From JBBQSN01 sp963825505 (GTDB lineage: Bacteria > Actinomycetota > Actinomycetes > Actinomycetales > CAWJMD01), in the NCBI GenBank assembly GCA_963825505.1, contig CAWGTL010000003.1:1-64000 (forward strand): a stretch of 64,000 nt of DNA. The letters run 5' to 3'. Below are positions 7,927 to 16,538 of the stretch, piece after piece (position 1 is the stretch's first letter; each line of letters begins with the position of its first letter). A program made the translations under genes and the position numbers. Under the pieces are notes generated by a model. It worked only from the letters and a program-made list of their open reading frames with translations. It did not search any database and was not told the DNA's origin.

Positions 7927-8763
7927 ATGAGCATCCCGTTCACGACCACCGTCCGCGGCGTCACCGTCCCGACCCTGGGGTTCGGCACCTGGGAGGTGGA
8001 GGGCGACGACGCCGTCGAGGGCGTCCGCGACGCGCTCGTCGCGGGGTACCGGCACGTCGACACGGCGTTCATCTACGGCAACGAGGAGCTGGTCGGCGAG
8101 GGCATCGCTCGCAGCGGCGTCGCACGCGACGACTTCTGGCTGACGACCAAGGTCTGGAAGGACGCCTACGCGCCCGACGACGTGCGGGCCAGCGCCGAGC
8201 GCTCCCTGCGGTCGCTGCGCACGGACCACCTCGACCTGCTGCTCCTGCACTGGCCGGTGGGTGGCGACCAGGTGATGGTCGACGCGCTCGGCGCGCTGGT
8301 GGGCCTGCGCGAGCAGGGCAGCATCCGCGAGCTCGGGGTCTGCAACGTCCCGGCGTCGATGCTCGGACGGCTGCACGACGCGGTGCCGCAGCTGTTCGCC
8401 GACCAGGTGGAGTACCACGCCCAGCTCGGTGCCGACCGGCTGCTGGAGGTGGCCCGCCCGCGCGAGGTGATGGTCACGGCGTACAGCCCGCTCGGCAACG
8501 GCAAGGGGATCATCGACGCCGACCCCGTGCGGGAGATCGCGGCGGCCCGCGGCGCCACCCCGGCGCAGGTTGCCATCGCGTGGCTCGCCCAGCAGGACGG
8601 CGTCACGGTCATCCCCCGCTCGACGAACCCGGACCGGCGCCGCGAGAACCTCGCCGCCCTCGAGGTCGACCTCACCGCCGACGACGTCGCGGCGCTGGAC
8701 GCGCTGTCCGCCACCGGACGTCGCGTCGTCGACCCGCCGTGGTCGCCCGACTGGGAGGACTGA
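7927..8763 (+). CDS. Aldo/keto reductase
   Basis: NADPH-dependent carbonyl reductase of the AKR superfamily, 278 residues, (beta/alpha)8 barrel. The catalytic tetrad is visible as D45 and Y50 (DTAFIYGNE), K75 (LTTKVW) and H108 (LLLLHWP). The cofactor-binding IPRSTNPDRRRENL lies near the C-terminus. It resembles the 2,5-diketo-gluconate reductase-like group, but the natural substrate cannot be inferred. Stand-alone gene, divergent from the GNAT gene. Confidence 0.93.
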   Translation: MSIPFTTTVRGVTVPTLGFGTWEVEGDDAVEGVRDALVAGYRHVDTAFIYGNEELVGEGIARSGVARDDFWLTTKVWKDAYAPDDVRASAERSLRSLRTDHLDLLLLHWPVGGDQVMVDALGALVGLREQGSIRELGVCNVPASMLGRLHDAVPQLFADQVEYHAQLGADRLLEVARPREVMVTAYSPLGNGKGIIDADPVREIAAARGATPAQVAIAWLAQQDGVTVIPRSTNPDRRRENLAALEVDLTADDVAALDALSATGRRVVDPPWSPDWED

Positions 8764-8788
8764 CCGCGTCAGGTGCCAGGGTGTCCCC

Positions 8789-10009
8789 ATGACGCGCACG
8801 CTCTTCAGCGGTGGGGTGCTGTTCGACGGCACCGGGTTCGACGAGGGAGACCTCGTGGTCGAGGACGGCCTGGTGGTCGACGTCGGCACGGGGCTCGACG
8901 GTGACGAGCAGGTCGACTGCACGGGCCGCACCCTGACGCCCGGCATCGTGGACTGCCACGTGCACGCGATGTTCTCGGGCATCGACGTGATGAAGCAGAT
9001 CCAGAACCCGTTCTCGTACCCGTTCTACGAGGCGGCCCGGAACCTCGGTGCGACCCTGCGCACCGGCGTCACCACCGTGCGCGACGCGGGCGGCTCCGAC
9101 GCAGGGCTGCGCAAGGCGGTGCAGGACGGCCTGGTCGCCGGGCCGCGGATGCAGATCGCGATCACGATCATCAGCCAGACCGGTGGCCACGGGGACGACT
9201 GGATGCCGTGCGGGGCCGACGTCCCGTTCCTGGTGTCGCACCCGGGGATGCCGACCAGCGTGGTCGACGGCGTCGACCCGATGCGCCAGAAGGCCCGCGA
9301 GATCCTGCGCGCCGGCGCCGACGTCCTGAAGGTGTGCACCACCGGCGGCGTGCTGTCGGCCGCCGACGACCCGCGGCACTCGCAGTTCTCGCCCGCCGAG
9401 CTCGCCGTGCTGGTCGAGGAGGCCTCCGCGCAGCACAAGCCGGTGATGGCCCACGCGCAGGGCGCCGAGGGCATCAAGAACGCGGTCCGCGCAGGCATCC
9501 GCTCGGTCGAGCACGGCATCTACCTCGACCCCGAGGGCATCGACCTCATGCTCGAGGCCGGGACGTTCCTCGTCCCGACCCTGGCCGCTCCGCGCGCCGT
9601 GATCGCCGCCGCCGCCGCGGGTGCCGCCATCCCGACGACGATGGTCGAGAAGGCGGTCGCGACCGCGGCGATCCACACCGACGCGATCACGGCGGCCGCG
9701 GCCGCCGGCGTCCGGATCGCGATGGGCACCGACTCCGGCGTCGGCCCGCACGGGTTCAACCTCGACGAGCTCGGCCTGATGGTCGGCTGCGGGATGAGCG
9801 CCGAGCAGGCGTTCGCCGCCTCGACCCGCACCGCCGCCGAGCTGCTGGGCCTGCACGAGTCGATCGGACGGCTGGCCGCGGGCTACGTGGCCGACCTCGT
9901 GCTGTTCGACGGCGACCTGCGCGGCCACGGCCTCGCCGACCTCGGCGACCGGGTGGTCGACGTCTGGCAGGGCGGCGTCCGGGTGCCGCGAGAGCCCGCG
10001 GGATCCTGA
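8789..10009 (+). CDS. Amidohydrolase family protein (imidazolonepropionase/prolidase-like)
   Basis: Metal-dependent hydrolase of the amidohydrolase superfamily, 406 residues. It has an N-terminal beta-sandwich piece (FSGGVLFDGTG), the first metal motif DCHVHAMFSG, LKVCTTGGV where the bridging residue usually lies, MAHAQG and EHGIYLD with further His ligands, and MGTDSG with the catalytic Asp. The family includes Xaa-Pro and Xaa-Arg dipeptidases and N-acyl-amino-acid hydrolases, so the substrate is open. ATG at 8789 lies six bases after CAGGGT, which fits a leaderless start. Confidence 0.9.
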   Translation: MTRTLFSGGVLFDGTGFDEGDLVVEDGLVVDVGTGLDGDEQVDCTGRTLTPGIVDCHVHAMFSGIDVMKQIQNPFSYPFYEAARNLGATLRTGVTTVRDAGGSDAGLRKAVQDGLVAGPRMQIAITIISQTGGHGDDWMPCGADVPFLVSHPGMPTSVVDGVDPMRQKAREILRAGADVLKVCTTGGVLSAADDPRHSQFSPAELAVLVEEASAQHKPVMAHAQGAEGIKNAVRAGIRSVEHGIYLDPEGIDLMLEAGTFLVPTLAAPRAVIAAAAAGAAIPTTMVEKAVATAAIHTDAITAAAAAGVRIAMGTDSGVGPHGFNLDELGLMVGCGMSAEQAFAASTRTAAELLGLHESIGRLAAGYVADLVLFDGDLRGHGLADLGDRVVDVWQGGVRVPREPAGS

Positions 10010-10055
10010 GCAGATCGGTCTGTCACCTCCGGGGCCACTGGCGCGTGGAGGGTGC

Positions 10056-10439
10056 ATGACCACCAGGGGGACCCGAGGCTCGGCCGGTGATGCCTGGGCG
10101 TCCGAGGACCTGGTCGTGCTGGCGGACGTGGCGGCGGCCGACCGGACGCTGGACGACCTGCGCGACCGCTACGCCAGGTGCGCAGAGCCGGTCGACGGCG
10201 CGCCGGCGCAGACCTCGACCACCACGGAGGCCCCCGGCGTCGGCGACGAGGCCTTCGTCCTGCTGATCGACGTGCCGAACGACAACTACCCGGAGTCCTC
10301 CACGTCGGTGGTCGTCAGACAGGGCAGCACGGTGGCGATGTACGTGCTGGTCGGTCCGCTGCTCGGCGACGGGACGCTCGCGGACAGCGGGCTGCAGTCG
10401 CTCGTCGAGGAGTTCGTGGCGGCCGCGTCGGCTCAGTGA
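10056..10439 (+). CDS. Small protein resembling the C-terminal half of a PknH-like sensor domain
   Basis: 127 residues with GGAGGG five bases before the ATG. The run from SEDLVVLADVAA, through a single Cys, to GVGDEAFVLL and VVVRQGSTVAMYVLVG resembles the extracytoplasmic sensor fold found on actinobacterial kinases and lipoproteins. No signal peptide, lipobox or membrane segment is present, so it is either a cytoplasmic stand-alone version or a remnant of a longer lipoprotein. Function not recognised. Its stop overlaps the stop of the convergent DUF998 gene by seven bases. Confidence 0.5.
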   Translation: MTTRGTRGSAGDAWASEDLVVLADVAAADRTLDDLRDRYARCAEPVDGAPAQTSTTTEAPGVGDEAFVLLIDVPNDNYPESSTSVVVRQGSTVAMYVLVGPLLGDGTLADSGLQSLVEEFVAAASAQ

Positions 10440-11065
10440 CGCCGGCGCCAGGCGGAGCGCGCCGACAGGACGACCACCAGCGGCCACAGCGACTGGGCGC
10501 CGGCAGCGGCCCGCTCGGCCAGACCGACCCGGTCGCCGCCGAGCTCGGCACCGAACCAGGCGAGCGTGCCGAGCAGCACGGCCGACCCGGCCACGACGAC
10601 CGGCGTCCGCAGGCCGGCCGGGAGCCCGCGCTCGGACCGGCGGCCGCGGGCGAGCCGCTCGACCACGGGCCAGGTGCCGAGCAGCACGAACGCGACGCCG
10701 GCGGTGAGGGCGTGCAGGGGCGCGTCGGCCTCGCCCTGACCGCCCGGCAGCGGGAACAGCGCGACCGCGGTGCTCGCCGCGCCGCCGAGGGCGTGCCACA
10801 CCCGGCCGGGCGTGGTCGCCCGGCGCAGCGCGAGCGCGGTGACCACGTGCGCCGCACCGGTGCCCGCGATGCCCGCGGTCATCACCCAGCGGTGGTCGGC
10901 GTCGAGGGCGGCCAGGGCGCTGATCGTCCCGGCGACCTGGTCGAAACCGTTCTCCTGCAACGCTGCTGCCAGGGTCCAGCCGCCGATGATGAACACCGGT
11001 GCGGCCACGGCGCTGACCACTCCCCACCACGGCACCTCGTGGGCGTCCGCCTCCTCGCGGCTCAC
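10433..11065 (-). CDS. DUF998 integral membrane protein
   Basis: 210-residue membrane protein with six or so hydrophobic segments (for example VVSAVAAPVFIIGGWTLAAAL and TAGVAFVLLGTWPVVE) and the DUF998 pattern of NxF-D-aG-tISaLaa. The family is functionally uncharacterised. The GTG at 11065 overlaps the TGA of the upstream SpoIIE phosphatase gene (GTGA), so the two form a coupled pair and the membrane protein may work with that phosphatase; this is inference from context only. Confidence 0.8.
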   Translation of the reverse strand: MSREEADAHEVPWWGVVSAVAAPVFIIGGWTLAAALQENGFDQVAGTISALAALDADHRWVMTAGIAGTGAAHVVTALALRRATTPGRVWHALGGAASTAVALFPLPGGQGEADAPLHALTAGVAFVLLGTWPVVERLARGRRSERGLPAGLRTPVVVAGSAVLLGTLAWFGAELGGDRVGLAERAAAGAQSLWPLVVVLSARSAWRRRH

Positions 11066-12819
11066 GGACCCGGCACCCGGACGACCAGCAGGGCGATGTC
11101 GTCGGCGGCGTCGTCGTCCTGGAAGCGCAGGACGGCGTCGGCCACGCACCCCGCCAGCGAGGTCGCGGCGAGCCCGCGCGCGCCCTCCAGCAGCTCGACC
11201 AGGCGCTGCTCGCCGAACAGCCCGCTCTCGCCCCGCGCCTCGGTCACCCCGTCGGTGTACAGCACCAGCGCGTCACCGGGGCGCAGCCGCACCGCGATGT
11301 CGGTGAGGTCGATCTCGGGGAACAGCCCGATCGCCCCGCCGGGCTCCCCCACGGGGCGCACCGGCCCGTCGTGCGGCAGCAGCATCGGCTGGGCGTGCCC
11401 GCCGAGGGCCAGCACCACGTCGAGCTGGCCGTCCTGGCGCGGCGTCAGCACCCCGGTCGCGACGGTCAGGTAGGTCTCGTCCTCGGTCTCGTCGACCATG
11501 TGCTGGTTGAGGCCCGCGAGCGCGGTGGAGGGCGCGGCGCCCGGCACCGACAGCGCCCGCAGGGTGTACCGCGCCATCGCCGTGATCGCGGCCGACGAGG
11601 CGCCCTTGCCGCTGACGTCCCCGATCGCGAACGCCCACCGGTCGCCGAGCGGGTGCACGTCGTAGAAGTCGCCGCCCACCTCGCGACCGGCGCCGGCGGG
11701 CCGGTACACGGCGCCGAGCTCGACACCCGGCAGGGCGGGCAGGGCGCTGGGCCGCAGCGAGCGGCTGAGGGTGGCCGCCACCCGCGCCTGGTCGGCGAGC
11801 GCCCGCTCCCGCCGCTGCTCCTCGGCGCGGCGCGCCGTCACGTCGCGCGCCACGAGCAGCCGCCCGCCGGCGTGCCCGCGTGCGTCCGGCAGGTCGGTGA
11901 CCTGGACCTCCAGCTCGACCTGCCCGTCGGGGGCGTCGAACCGGGAGTCCCGCGTGCCCGGCCCGGCCAGCGCGATCGCCCTCAGCGGCTCGGGCAGCTC
12001 GCTGCCGCGCCAGCCCGAGCGCCAGCCGAGCATCGTCAGCGCCGCCGGGTTGGCCTCGACCGCGCGGCACTCGTCGTCCAGGACGAGCACCGCGTCGGTC
12101 ATCCCGCGCACGACAGCGCCGAAGGCGACGGGCGCGAGCCGCAGCAGCCGGCGCTCGAGCAGCGCCCGCGCGATCAGCGCCGCCGAGACGGTGAAGGCGA
12201 TCGGGGTCAGGTCGACCCGCGACAGCGGGCCGACTCCGAGGTTGTAGCCGAGATTCACCACGAACGGCAGGACGCCGGCGCCCACGAGCGACCACGCCTC
12301 TCCCTGGTAGAGCCGCGAGCGCCGCAGGAGGCTCGTCACGAAGACCACCACCGCGCCCACCATCAGGACGTTCACGTAGACCAGGTGGACCCAGAACGCG
12401 GGTCCGGACAGCGAGAGGGCGGGGGCGTCCGGCGGGCTGGCGGGGTCGAGGCTGCGGACCAGGTCGTGGGTCGCGGGCACGGCGAGCAGCGCCAGCACGC
12501 CGAGCGGCTCGATCGCGAGCGCGGTGAGAGCGATCGGCGTCAGGCGGCGGGCGCGCCCGGTCCAGCACAGGACGAACGCCACGAACGACGGCACCAGCGC
12601 GCCGATGCCGACGTACTTCAGATCGCCCCACAGCAGCGAGGTCTCGCGGGTGGTGAGCAGCTCGCCCGCGTACGCGCCGCTCCAGAGCGCGGTGGAGACG
12701 AGGACGGCGGCGAGCGCCGTGCCGGCGCCGCCGCGACGGCGGGACCACACGAAGGAGGCGAGGATCAGGCACAGAGCGGCGTCGACGATGAAGCACGTCC
12801 CCACGACGGCGATCGCCAC
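11062..12819 (-). CDS. Membrane 7TM-PAS-SpoIIE (PP2C-type) protein phosphatase
   Basis: Ser/Thr phosphatase of the SpoIIE/RsbU type, 585 residues. The N-terminal ~215 residues contain seven hydrophobic segments like the 7TM sensor of some histidine kinases. A PAS-like region (DAVLVLDDECRAVEANPAAL) and a short coiled helix follow, then a C-terminal SpoIIE domain with metal-binding acids in GGDFYDV, GDVSGKGASSA, LYTDGVTEAR and DDIALLV. The family usually dephosphorylates anti-anti-sigma proteins; no such partner is in this window. GTG at 12819 is favoured because GGGGGAGG precedes it by five bases; GTG at 12825 is the alternative. Followed by the overlapping DUF998 gene. Confidence 0.9.
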   Translation of the reverse strand: MAIAVVGTCFIVDAALCLILASFVWSRRRGGAGTALAAVLVSTALWSGAYAGELLTTRETSLLWGDLKYVGIGALVPSFVAFVLCWTGRARRLTPIALTALAIEPLGVLALLAVPATHDLVRSLDPASPPDAPALSLSGPAFWVHLVYVNVLMVGAVVVFVTSLLRRSRLYQGEAWSLVGAGVLPFVVNLGYNLGVGPLSRVDLTPIAFTVSAALIARALLERRLLRLAPVAFGAVVRGMTDAVLVLDDECRAVEANPAALTMLGWRSGWRGSELPEPLRAIALAGPGTRDSRFDAPDGQVELEVQVTDLPDARGHAGGRLLVARDVTARRAEEQRRERALADQARVAATLSRSLRPSALPALPGVELGAVYRPAGAGREVGGDFYDVHPLGDRWAFAIGDVSGKGASSAAITAMARYTLRALSVPGAAPSTALAGLNQHMVDETEDETYLTVATGVLTPRQDGQLDVVLALGGHAQPMLLPHDGPVRPVGEPGGAIGLFPEIDLTDIAVRLRPGDALVLYTDGVTEARGESGLFGEQRLVELLEGARGLAATSLAGCVADAVLRFQDDDAADDIALLVVRVPGP

Positions 12820-12949
12820 GCGCACCTCCCCCGGCGCCTGCCGGGGCGCACCTGCGCACATCCTCGCCGACCCGGACGCCGTCCACCCGCCGTTTGCGCA
12901 GGTCGTGCCCGGTGCTCACCCGGCGGGGTGGCGCCGGTCACTCACCGCG

Positions 12950-12955
12950 TAGGTT
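12950..12955 (+). promoter_or_regulatory. -10 element for leaderless S9 peptidase gene
   Basis: TAGGTT lies exactly six bases before the ATG at 12962, with no separate ribosome binding site. Confidence 0.5.
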
Positions 12956-12961
12956 GCGAGG

Positions 12962-14962
12962 ATGCGCCCGGAAGACATCGACCTGCTCCGTTCTGCGTCC
13001 GCGCCGTCGCTGACCCCGGACGGGCGGCTGGCCGTCACCGCCGTGTCGCGGCCCAGCACCGCGACCGACCGCTACCCGTCCTCGCTGTGGGCGGTCCCCA
13101 CCGACGGCTCGCCCGCGCGACGGCTCACCACCGGCCCGTCCGACAGCGCTCCCGCGGTGTCGCCGGACGGCCGCCACGTCGCGTTCCTGAGGGCGCCGGA
13201 GAAGGGCGCCCCGCAGGTGGCGGTGCTCGCCCTCGACGGCGGCGAGCCCGTGGTGCTCACCGACCACAAGGCCGGCGGCGGCGCCCCTCGGTGGAGTCCC
13301 GACGGCACCCGGCTCGCCTACAGCGCGAGGGTGCCGGAGCAGGGCCGCTACGGCACCGACGAGGAGGTCGGCCCGGACGCCGAGCCGCCGCGGCTGGTGA
13401 CCACCAACACCTACAAGGTCGACGGCCTCGGCTACACCCGCGACCGGCGCCAGCACCTGTTCGTGCTCGACGTGTCGACCGTGCTGGACACCACGGCCGA
13501 CCCGGTCGCCGACCTGCCGGAGCTCCCCCTGGCACCGCACCAGGTCACCGACGGCGACCAGGACGACGTGGCGCCGGCCTGGAGCCCGGACGGGCGCCTG
13601 CTCGCGTTCGTCTCGGACCGGCACGAGGGCAACGACCTCGACCTGCGGTCCGGGATCTACCGGGTCGCGGCCGAGGGCGGCGAGGTGCACCCGGTGGCGC
13701 TCGGGGACCTCGCGGTCGACCAGGTCGAGTGGGTCGACGACCACCGTCTCGTGGCCGTGGCGGGCGACCTCGGTGCGGAGGGTCTCGCGTTCGTCGGCTC
13801 GACGCCGGGGCTGTTCCGGTTCGACCTGCCGGCCGACCTGGCCGGTCCGGTCGAGGGCGTGCGCCTCACCGACCTCGACACCGACCTCGGCGAGCCGGGC
13901 TCGCGCGTGGTCGTGGTCGGCGACCACGTGCTGCTCAGCGTCCGCGACCGCGGCGCAGTCCGGCTGGAGCGGGTCGCCGTCGACGCCGAGCCGGGCACCG
14001 TGCCCGAGGTGCTCGTCGACGGGCAGCGGCTGGTGCGCGGCGCCGCCGCGACCCCGGACGGGTCGACGGTCGCTGTCGTCGTCACCTCGCCCGAGCGGTC
14101 CGGCGACCTCGGCGTGCTCGAGGGTGGCGACGTGCGGCTGCTCACCGACCTCAGCGCCCCCGTGCGGGCCACCGGGCGGGTGCGCCCGCTGCACGAGCGC
14201 GTGGCCACCAGCCCCGACGGGTACCCCGTCCACGGATGGGTGGTGCTGCCCGACCCCGCCGAGCACGGGGACGGCCCCTACCCGGTGCTGCTCAACATCC
14301 ACGGCGGGCCGTACACGATGTACGGCTGGACGCTGTTCGACGAGGCGCAGGTCTACGCCGGCGCCGGCTACGCCGTGGTGCTGTGCAACCCGCGCGGGTC
14401 GGCCGGCTACGGCCGCGACCACGGCCTGGCGGTCAAGGGCGCTTTCGGGGAGCGCGACGCCGACGACGTCGTCGCGTTCCTGGACCACGTGCTGGAGAAC
14501 GACTCGCTGCACCTCGACGCCTCACGCGTCGGCGTGATGGGCGGTTCGTACGGCGGGTACATGACGGCCCTGCTCACCACCCGCACCCAGCGGTTCGTCG
14601 CGGCGGTCGTGGAGCGCGGCTACCTCGACCCGGAGACGTTCGCCGGCTCGTCCGACATCGGGTGGTTCTTCCCCTCGCAGTACCACGGGACGGTGGAGGC
14701 GATGCGGGCCCAGGCGCCGATGACGCACGTCGACCAGGTGACCACGCCGACGCTGGTCATCCACTCCGAGGCCGACTGGCGCTGCCCGGTCGACCAGGGC
14801 CAGCGCTGGTACGCCGCGTTGCGGCGGCAGGGCGTGGAGTCCGAGCTGCTGCTGTTCCCGGGCGAGGGTCACGAGCTGACCCGGTCCGGACGGCCCAAGC
14901 ACCGGCTGGCGCGGTTCGAGCACGTCCTGCGCTGGTGGGAGAAGCACCTGCCCGTGGGCTGA
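12962..14962 (+). CDS. S9 family prolyl oligopeptidase / acylaminoacyl-peptidase
   Basis: Serine peptidase of 666 residues, probably cytoplasmic since no signal peptide is seen. The N-terminal ~400 residues are a WD40-like beta-propeller with repeated SPDG motifs, which gates access to the active site. The C-terminal alpha/beta hydrolase domain has the oxyanion region NIHGGPYTMYGW, the nucleophile in GGSYGGYMT (about Ser529), the acid near HSEADWRCPV and the His in GEGHEL. The HSEADWRCP form is typical of the acylaminoacyl-peptidase branch. The start is leaderless-like. A sigma-factor gene follows after about 80 bases on the same strand. Confidence 0.94.
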   Translation: MRPEDIDLLRSASAPSLTPDGRLAVTAVSRPSTATDRYPSSLWAVPTDGSPARRLTTGPSDSAPAVSPDGRHVAFLRAPEKGAPQVAVLALDGGEPVVLTDHKAGGGAPRWSPDGTRLAYSARVPEQGRYGTDEEVGPDAEPPRLVTTNTYKVDGLGYTRDRRQHLFVLDVSTVLDTTADPVADLPELPLAPHQVTDGDQDDVAPAWSPDGRLLAFVSDRHEGNDLDLRSGIYRVAAEGGEVHPVALGDLAVDQVEWVDDHRLVAVAGDLGAEGLAFVGSTPGLFRFDLPADLAGPVEGVRLTDLDTDLGEPGSRVVVVGDHVLLSVRDRGAVRLERVAVDAEPGTVPEVLVDGQRLVRGAAATPDGSTVAVVVTSPERSGDLGVLEGGDVRLLTDLSAPVRATGRVRPLHERVATSPDGYPVHGWVVLPDPAEHGDGPYPVLLNIHGGPYTMYGWTLFDEAQVYAGAGYAVVLCNPRGSAGYGRDHGLAVKGAFGERDADDVVAFLDHVLENDSLHLDASRVGVMGGSYGGYMTALLTTRTQRFVAAVVERGYLDPETFAGSSDIGWFFPSQYHGTVEAMRAQAPMTHVDQVTTPTLVIHSEADWRCPVDQGQRWYAALRRQGVESELLLFPGEGHELTRSGRPKHRLARFEHVLRWWEKHLPVG

Positions 14963-15044
14963 GCCGGACGCCGTGCAACCGGCCGGCCCCCTCGCCGGTG
15001 ATGGAGGGTGGAGGCCGGAGCGACCGGCTCGGGGGAGGCAGCAG

Positions 15045-15548
15045 ATGCAGACGTCGGACGGAGAACGCGAGTTCGACGCGTTCTACCTGGCGAGCAGGCG
15101 GGCGGTGCTCGGCGCGCTGACCGCGATGACCGGTTCGGCGGCCGAGGCGCAGGACTGCACGCAGGAGGCCTACGCCCGCTGCTGGCAGCGGTGGGACCAC
15201 GTCCGGCGCCTGGACTCGCCGGAGGCGTGGGTGCGCACCGTGGCCTGGCGGGTGGCGACCAACCGGTGGCGCAAGGGCGTCAACCGCTGGCGGGCCCACG
15301 ACCGCGAGGGCGTGCGCGTCGCCGGCGCACCGTCGGAGGACACCGTCGCGCTGGTCGCCGCCCTGCGTCGGCTGCCCGAGGCGCAGCGTCGCGCGATCGT
15401 CCTGCACCACCTGGTGGGCCTGTCCGTCGAGGAGGTCGCCGCCGAGACGTCAGCACCGTCCGGCACCGTCAAGGCCCGTCTCTCGCGGGGCCGTGCGGCC
15501 CTGCGTCCCCTGCTGAGCACCGAGGAGGTGGACCGTGCCCGGTCCTGA
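15045..15548 (+). CDS. ECF RNA polymerase sigma factor (SigE-family type)
   Basis: 167-residue group 4 sigma factor. Region 2 is seen as AEAQDCTQEAYARCWQRW followed by DSPEAWVRTVAWRVATNRWR. Region 4 is seen as LRRLPEAQRRAIVLHHLVGL and the helix-turn-helix VEEVAAETSAPSGTVKARLSRGR. ATG at 15045 follows GGGGGAGG with good spacing; an in-frame upstream start at 14973 lacks homologous content. The 3' end overlaps the next gene, a single-pass membrane protein, the normal arrangement for a sigma/anti-sigma pair. A CAACC motif at 14975 could be an autoregulatory -35, but this is weak. Confidence 0.93.
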   Translation: MQTSDGEREFDAFYLASRRAVLGALTAMTGSAAEAQDCTQEAYARCWQRWDHVRRLDSPEAWVRTVAWRVATNRWRKGVNRWRAHDREGVRVAGAPSEDTVALVAALRRLPEAQRRAIVLHHLVGLSVEEVAAETSAPSGTVKARLSRGRAALRPLLSTEEVDRARS

Positions 15549-16185
15549 CCAGCTGACGCAGGGCCTGGCACGCGTCGCCGCCACGTCCGACGAGAACCGG
15601 CTCCCCGGGACGTCGGAGGTCCGCCGTCGCGGGGAGCAGCGCACCCGCCGCCGGCGTGCCGCGGTCGTGGCGGCCACCGTGTGCCTGGTCGGTGGCACCG
15701 CGATCGCCGCGCACGCCGTCCTCGGTGGCGACGCGCCGCGCACCGTACCGGCCACGCCGGCGCCGGCGCCGGCGCCGACCAGCACCGCACCGCCGGCCAC
15801 GACCGGCACGGCGGCGCCGCCGGACGAGGTCGACGAGCAGTGGCCCGAGGCGCTGGCGCAGCTCGAGCCGGGCACGGACGTCTGGCTGGTGCTGCTGGCG
15901 GTGGCACCTCCGCGTGACCCCGCGCTCGACCGGGCGGCGCAGCGCTGGGTCGAGCTCACCCCGTACGCGTCCGACCCCTGGAGCGCGGACCTGACCTGGA
16001 TCCAGCCGCAGGCGGCCGCCGACCCGGGGGTCGTGGCGGCGTGCCCGGCGGTCGTGGACAGCCCCTCCGAGTGCGTGGCCCAGCAGGCGGCCTTCGCGAC
16101 GCAGGCCGACGCCGAGCGGTTCATCGAGCTGTATGCCGATCCGGTGCACGGACCGTTCCCGTGGAACACCGGTTCCCTGGACTGA
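15535..16185 (+). CDS. Single-pass membrane protein, putative anti-sigma partner
   Basis: 216 residues: a ~45-residue Arg-rich cytoplasmic head, one transmembrane segment (VVAATVCLVGGTAIAAHAVL), an Ala/Pro/Thr-rich linker and an extracytoplasmic domain with two Cys (ACPAVV and SECVA) that could form a disulfide. GTG at 15535 follows AGGAGG and overlaps the sigma-factor gene by 14 bases, so translation is coupled. Position and topology suggest it restrains the adjacent sigma factor, but no zinc-binding anti-sigma motif (HxxxCxxC) is present. Alternative: a sensor or lipoprotein-like partner of unknown action. Confidence 0.7.
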   Translation: MPGPDQLTQGLARVAATSDENRLPGTSEVRRRGEQRTRRRRAAVVAATVCLVGGTAIAAHAVLGGDAPRTVPATPAPAPAPTSTAPPATTGTAAPPDEVDEQWPEALAQLEPGTDVWLVLLAVAPPRDPALDRAAQRWVELTPYASDPWSADLTWIQPQAAADPGVVAACPAVVDSPSECVAQQAAFATQADAERFIELYADPVHGPFPWNTGSLD

Positions 16186-16229
16186 ACGTCGACGTCGTGG
16201 GTGCCGGAGTCGGACCGCGACCTGTCGCG

Positions 16230-16442
16230 TCAGTCGCGGCGAGGGCCGCCGAGGCGGTGGGTGCCGTCGCACCAGGGGGCGATGGCGCTGCGGCCGCAGC
16301 GGCAGACCGCGGTGGTGGCGCGACGGCTGGTGGCGACGGTGCCGTCGGGGGCGACCACCTCGACGGGCCCGCGGACGAGGAGCGGACCGTCCGGGCAGAG
16401 GGTGATCCGGGTCGGCGCGTCGGCGTCGGTGCGGTGCGTCAC
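16230..16442 (-). CDS. CDGSH iron-sulfur domain protein
   Basis: 70-residue protein ending in a full CDGSH/mitoNEET-type motif: C-R-C-G-R-S then three residues, P, W, CDGTH. The three Cys and one His coordinate a [2Fe-2S] cluster used in electron or cluster transfer. GTG at 16442 starts the frame just before the conserved PDGPLLVRGPVEV strand. It is divergent from an iron-containing redox enzyme gene whose start is 97 bases away, a neighbourhood I recall from other actinobacteria, so they may form a redox pair. It is small and easily missed. Confidence 0.88.
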   Translation of the reverse strand: MTHRTDADAPTRITLCPDGPLLVRGPVEVVAPDGTVATSRRATTAVCRCGRSAIAPWCDGTHRLGGPRRD

Positions 16443-16538
16443 ACGTCCAGCATGCGTCGGGCGTCGACCCGGCGCGCGCCGAGAACGCCGGTCTCCCAGC
16501 GGATGCGGGCCCCCCGGGATGGGGGTACAACCGATCAG

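Noticed and set aside
10056..10439. Small protein interpreted as an intact secreted sensor
   Set aside because: No signal peptide or lipobox; kept only as a low-confidence gene.
11062..12819. SpoIIE phosphatase as the partner of the Ser/Thr kinase at 30 kb
   Set aside because: They are 18 kb apart and SpoIIE-type phosphatases normally act on anti-anti-sigma proteins, not on Hanks-type kinase targets.
14973..15044. In-frame ATG/TTG starts upstream of several genes (sigma factor 14973, glyA 6335, phr 62559, GH31 49984)
   Set aside because: Extra residues lack homology, and better ribosome binding sites or -10 spacing support the later starts.
11371..15120. Very long open frames on the strand opposite to or out of frame with real genes (for example 11371-15120 plus, 55436-59689 plus, 55236-59636 minus)
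   Set aside because: They are Arg/Ala/Gly-rich translations with no motifs, lying over genes with strong family signatures; high GC removes stop codons from shadow frames.
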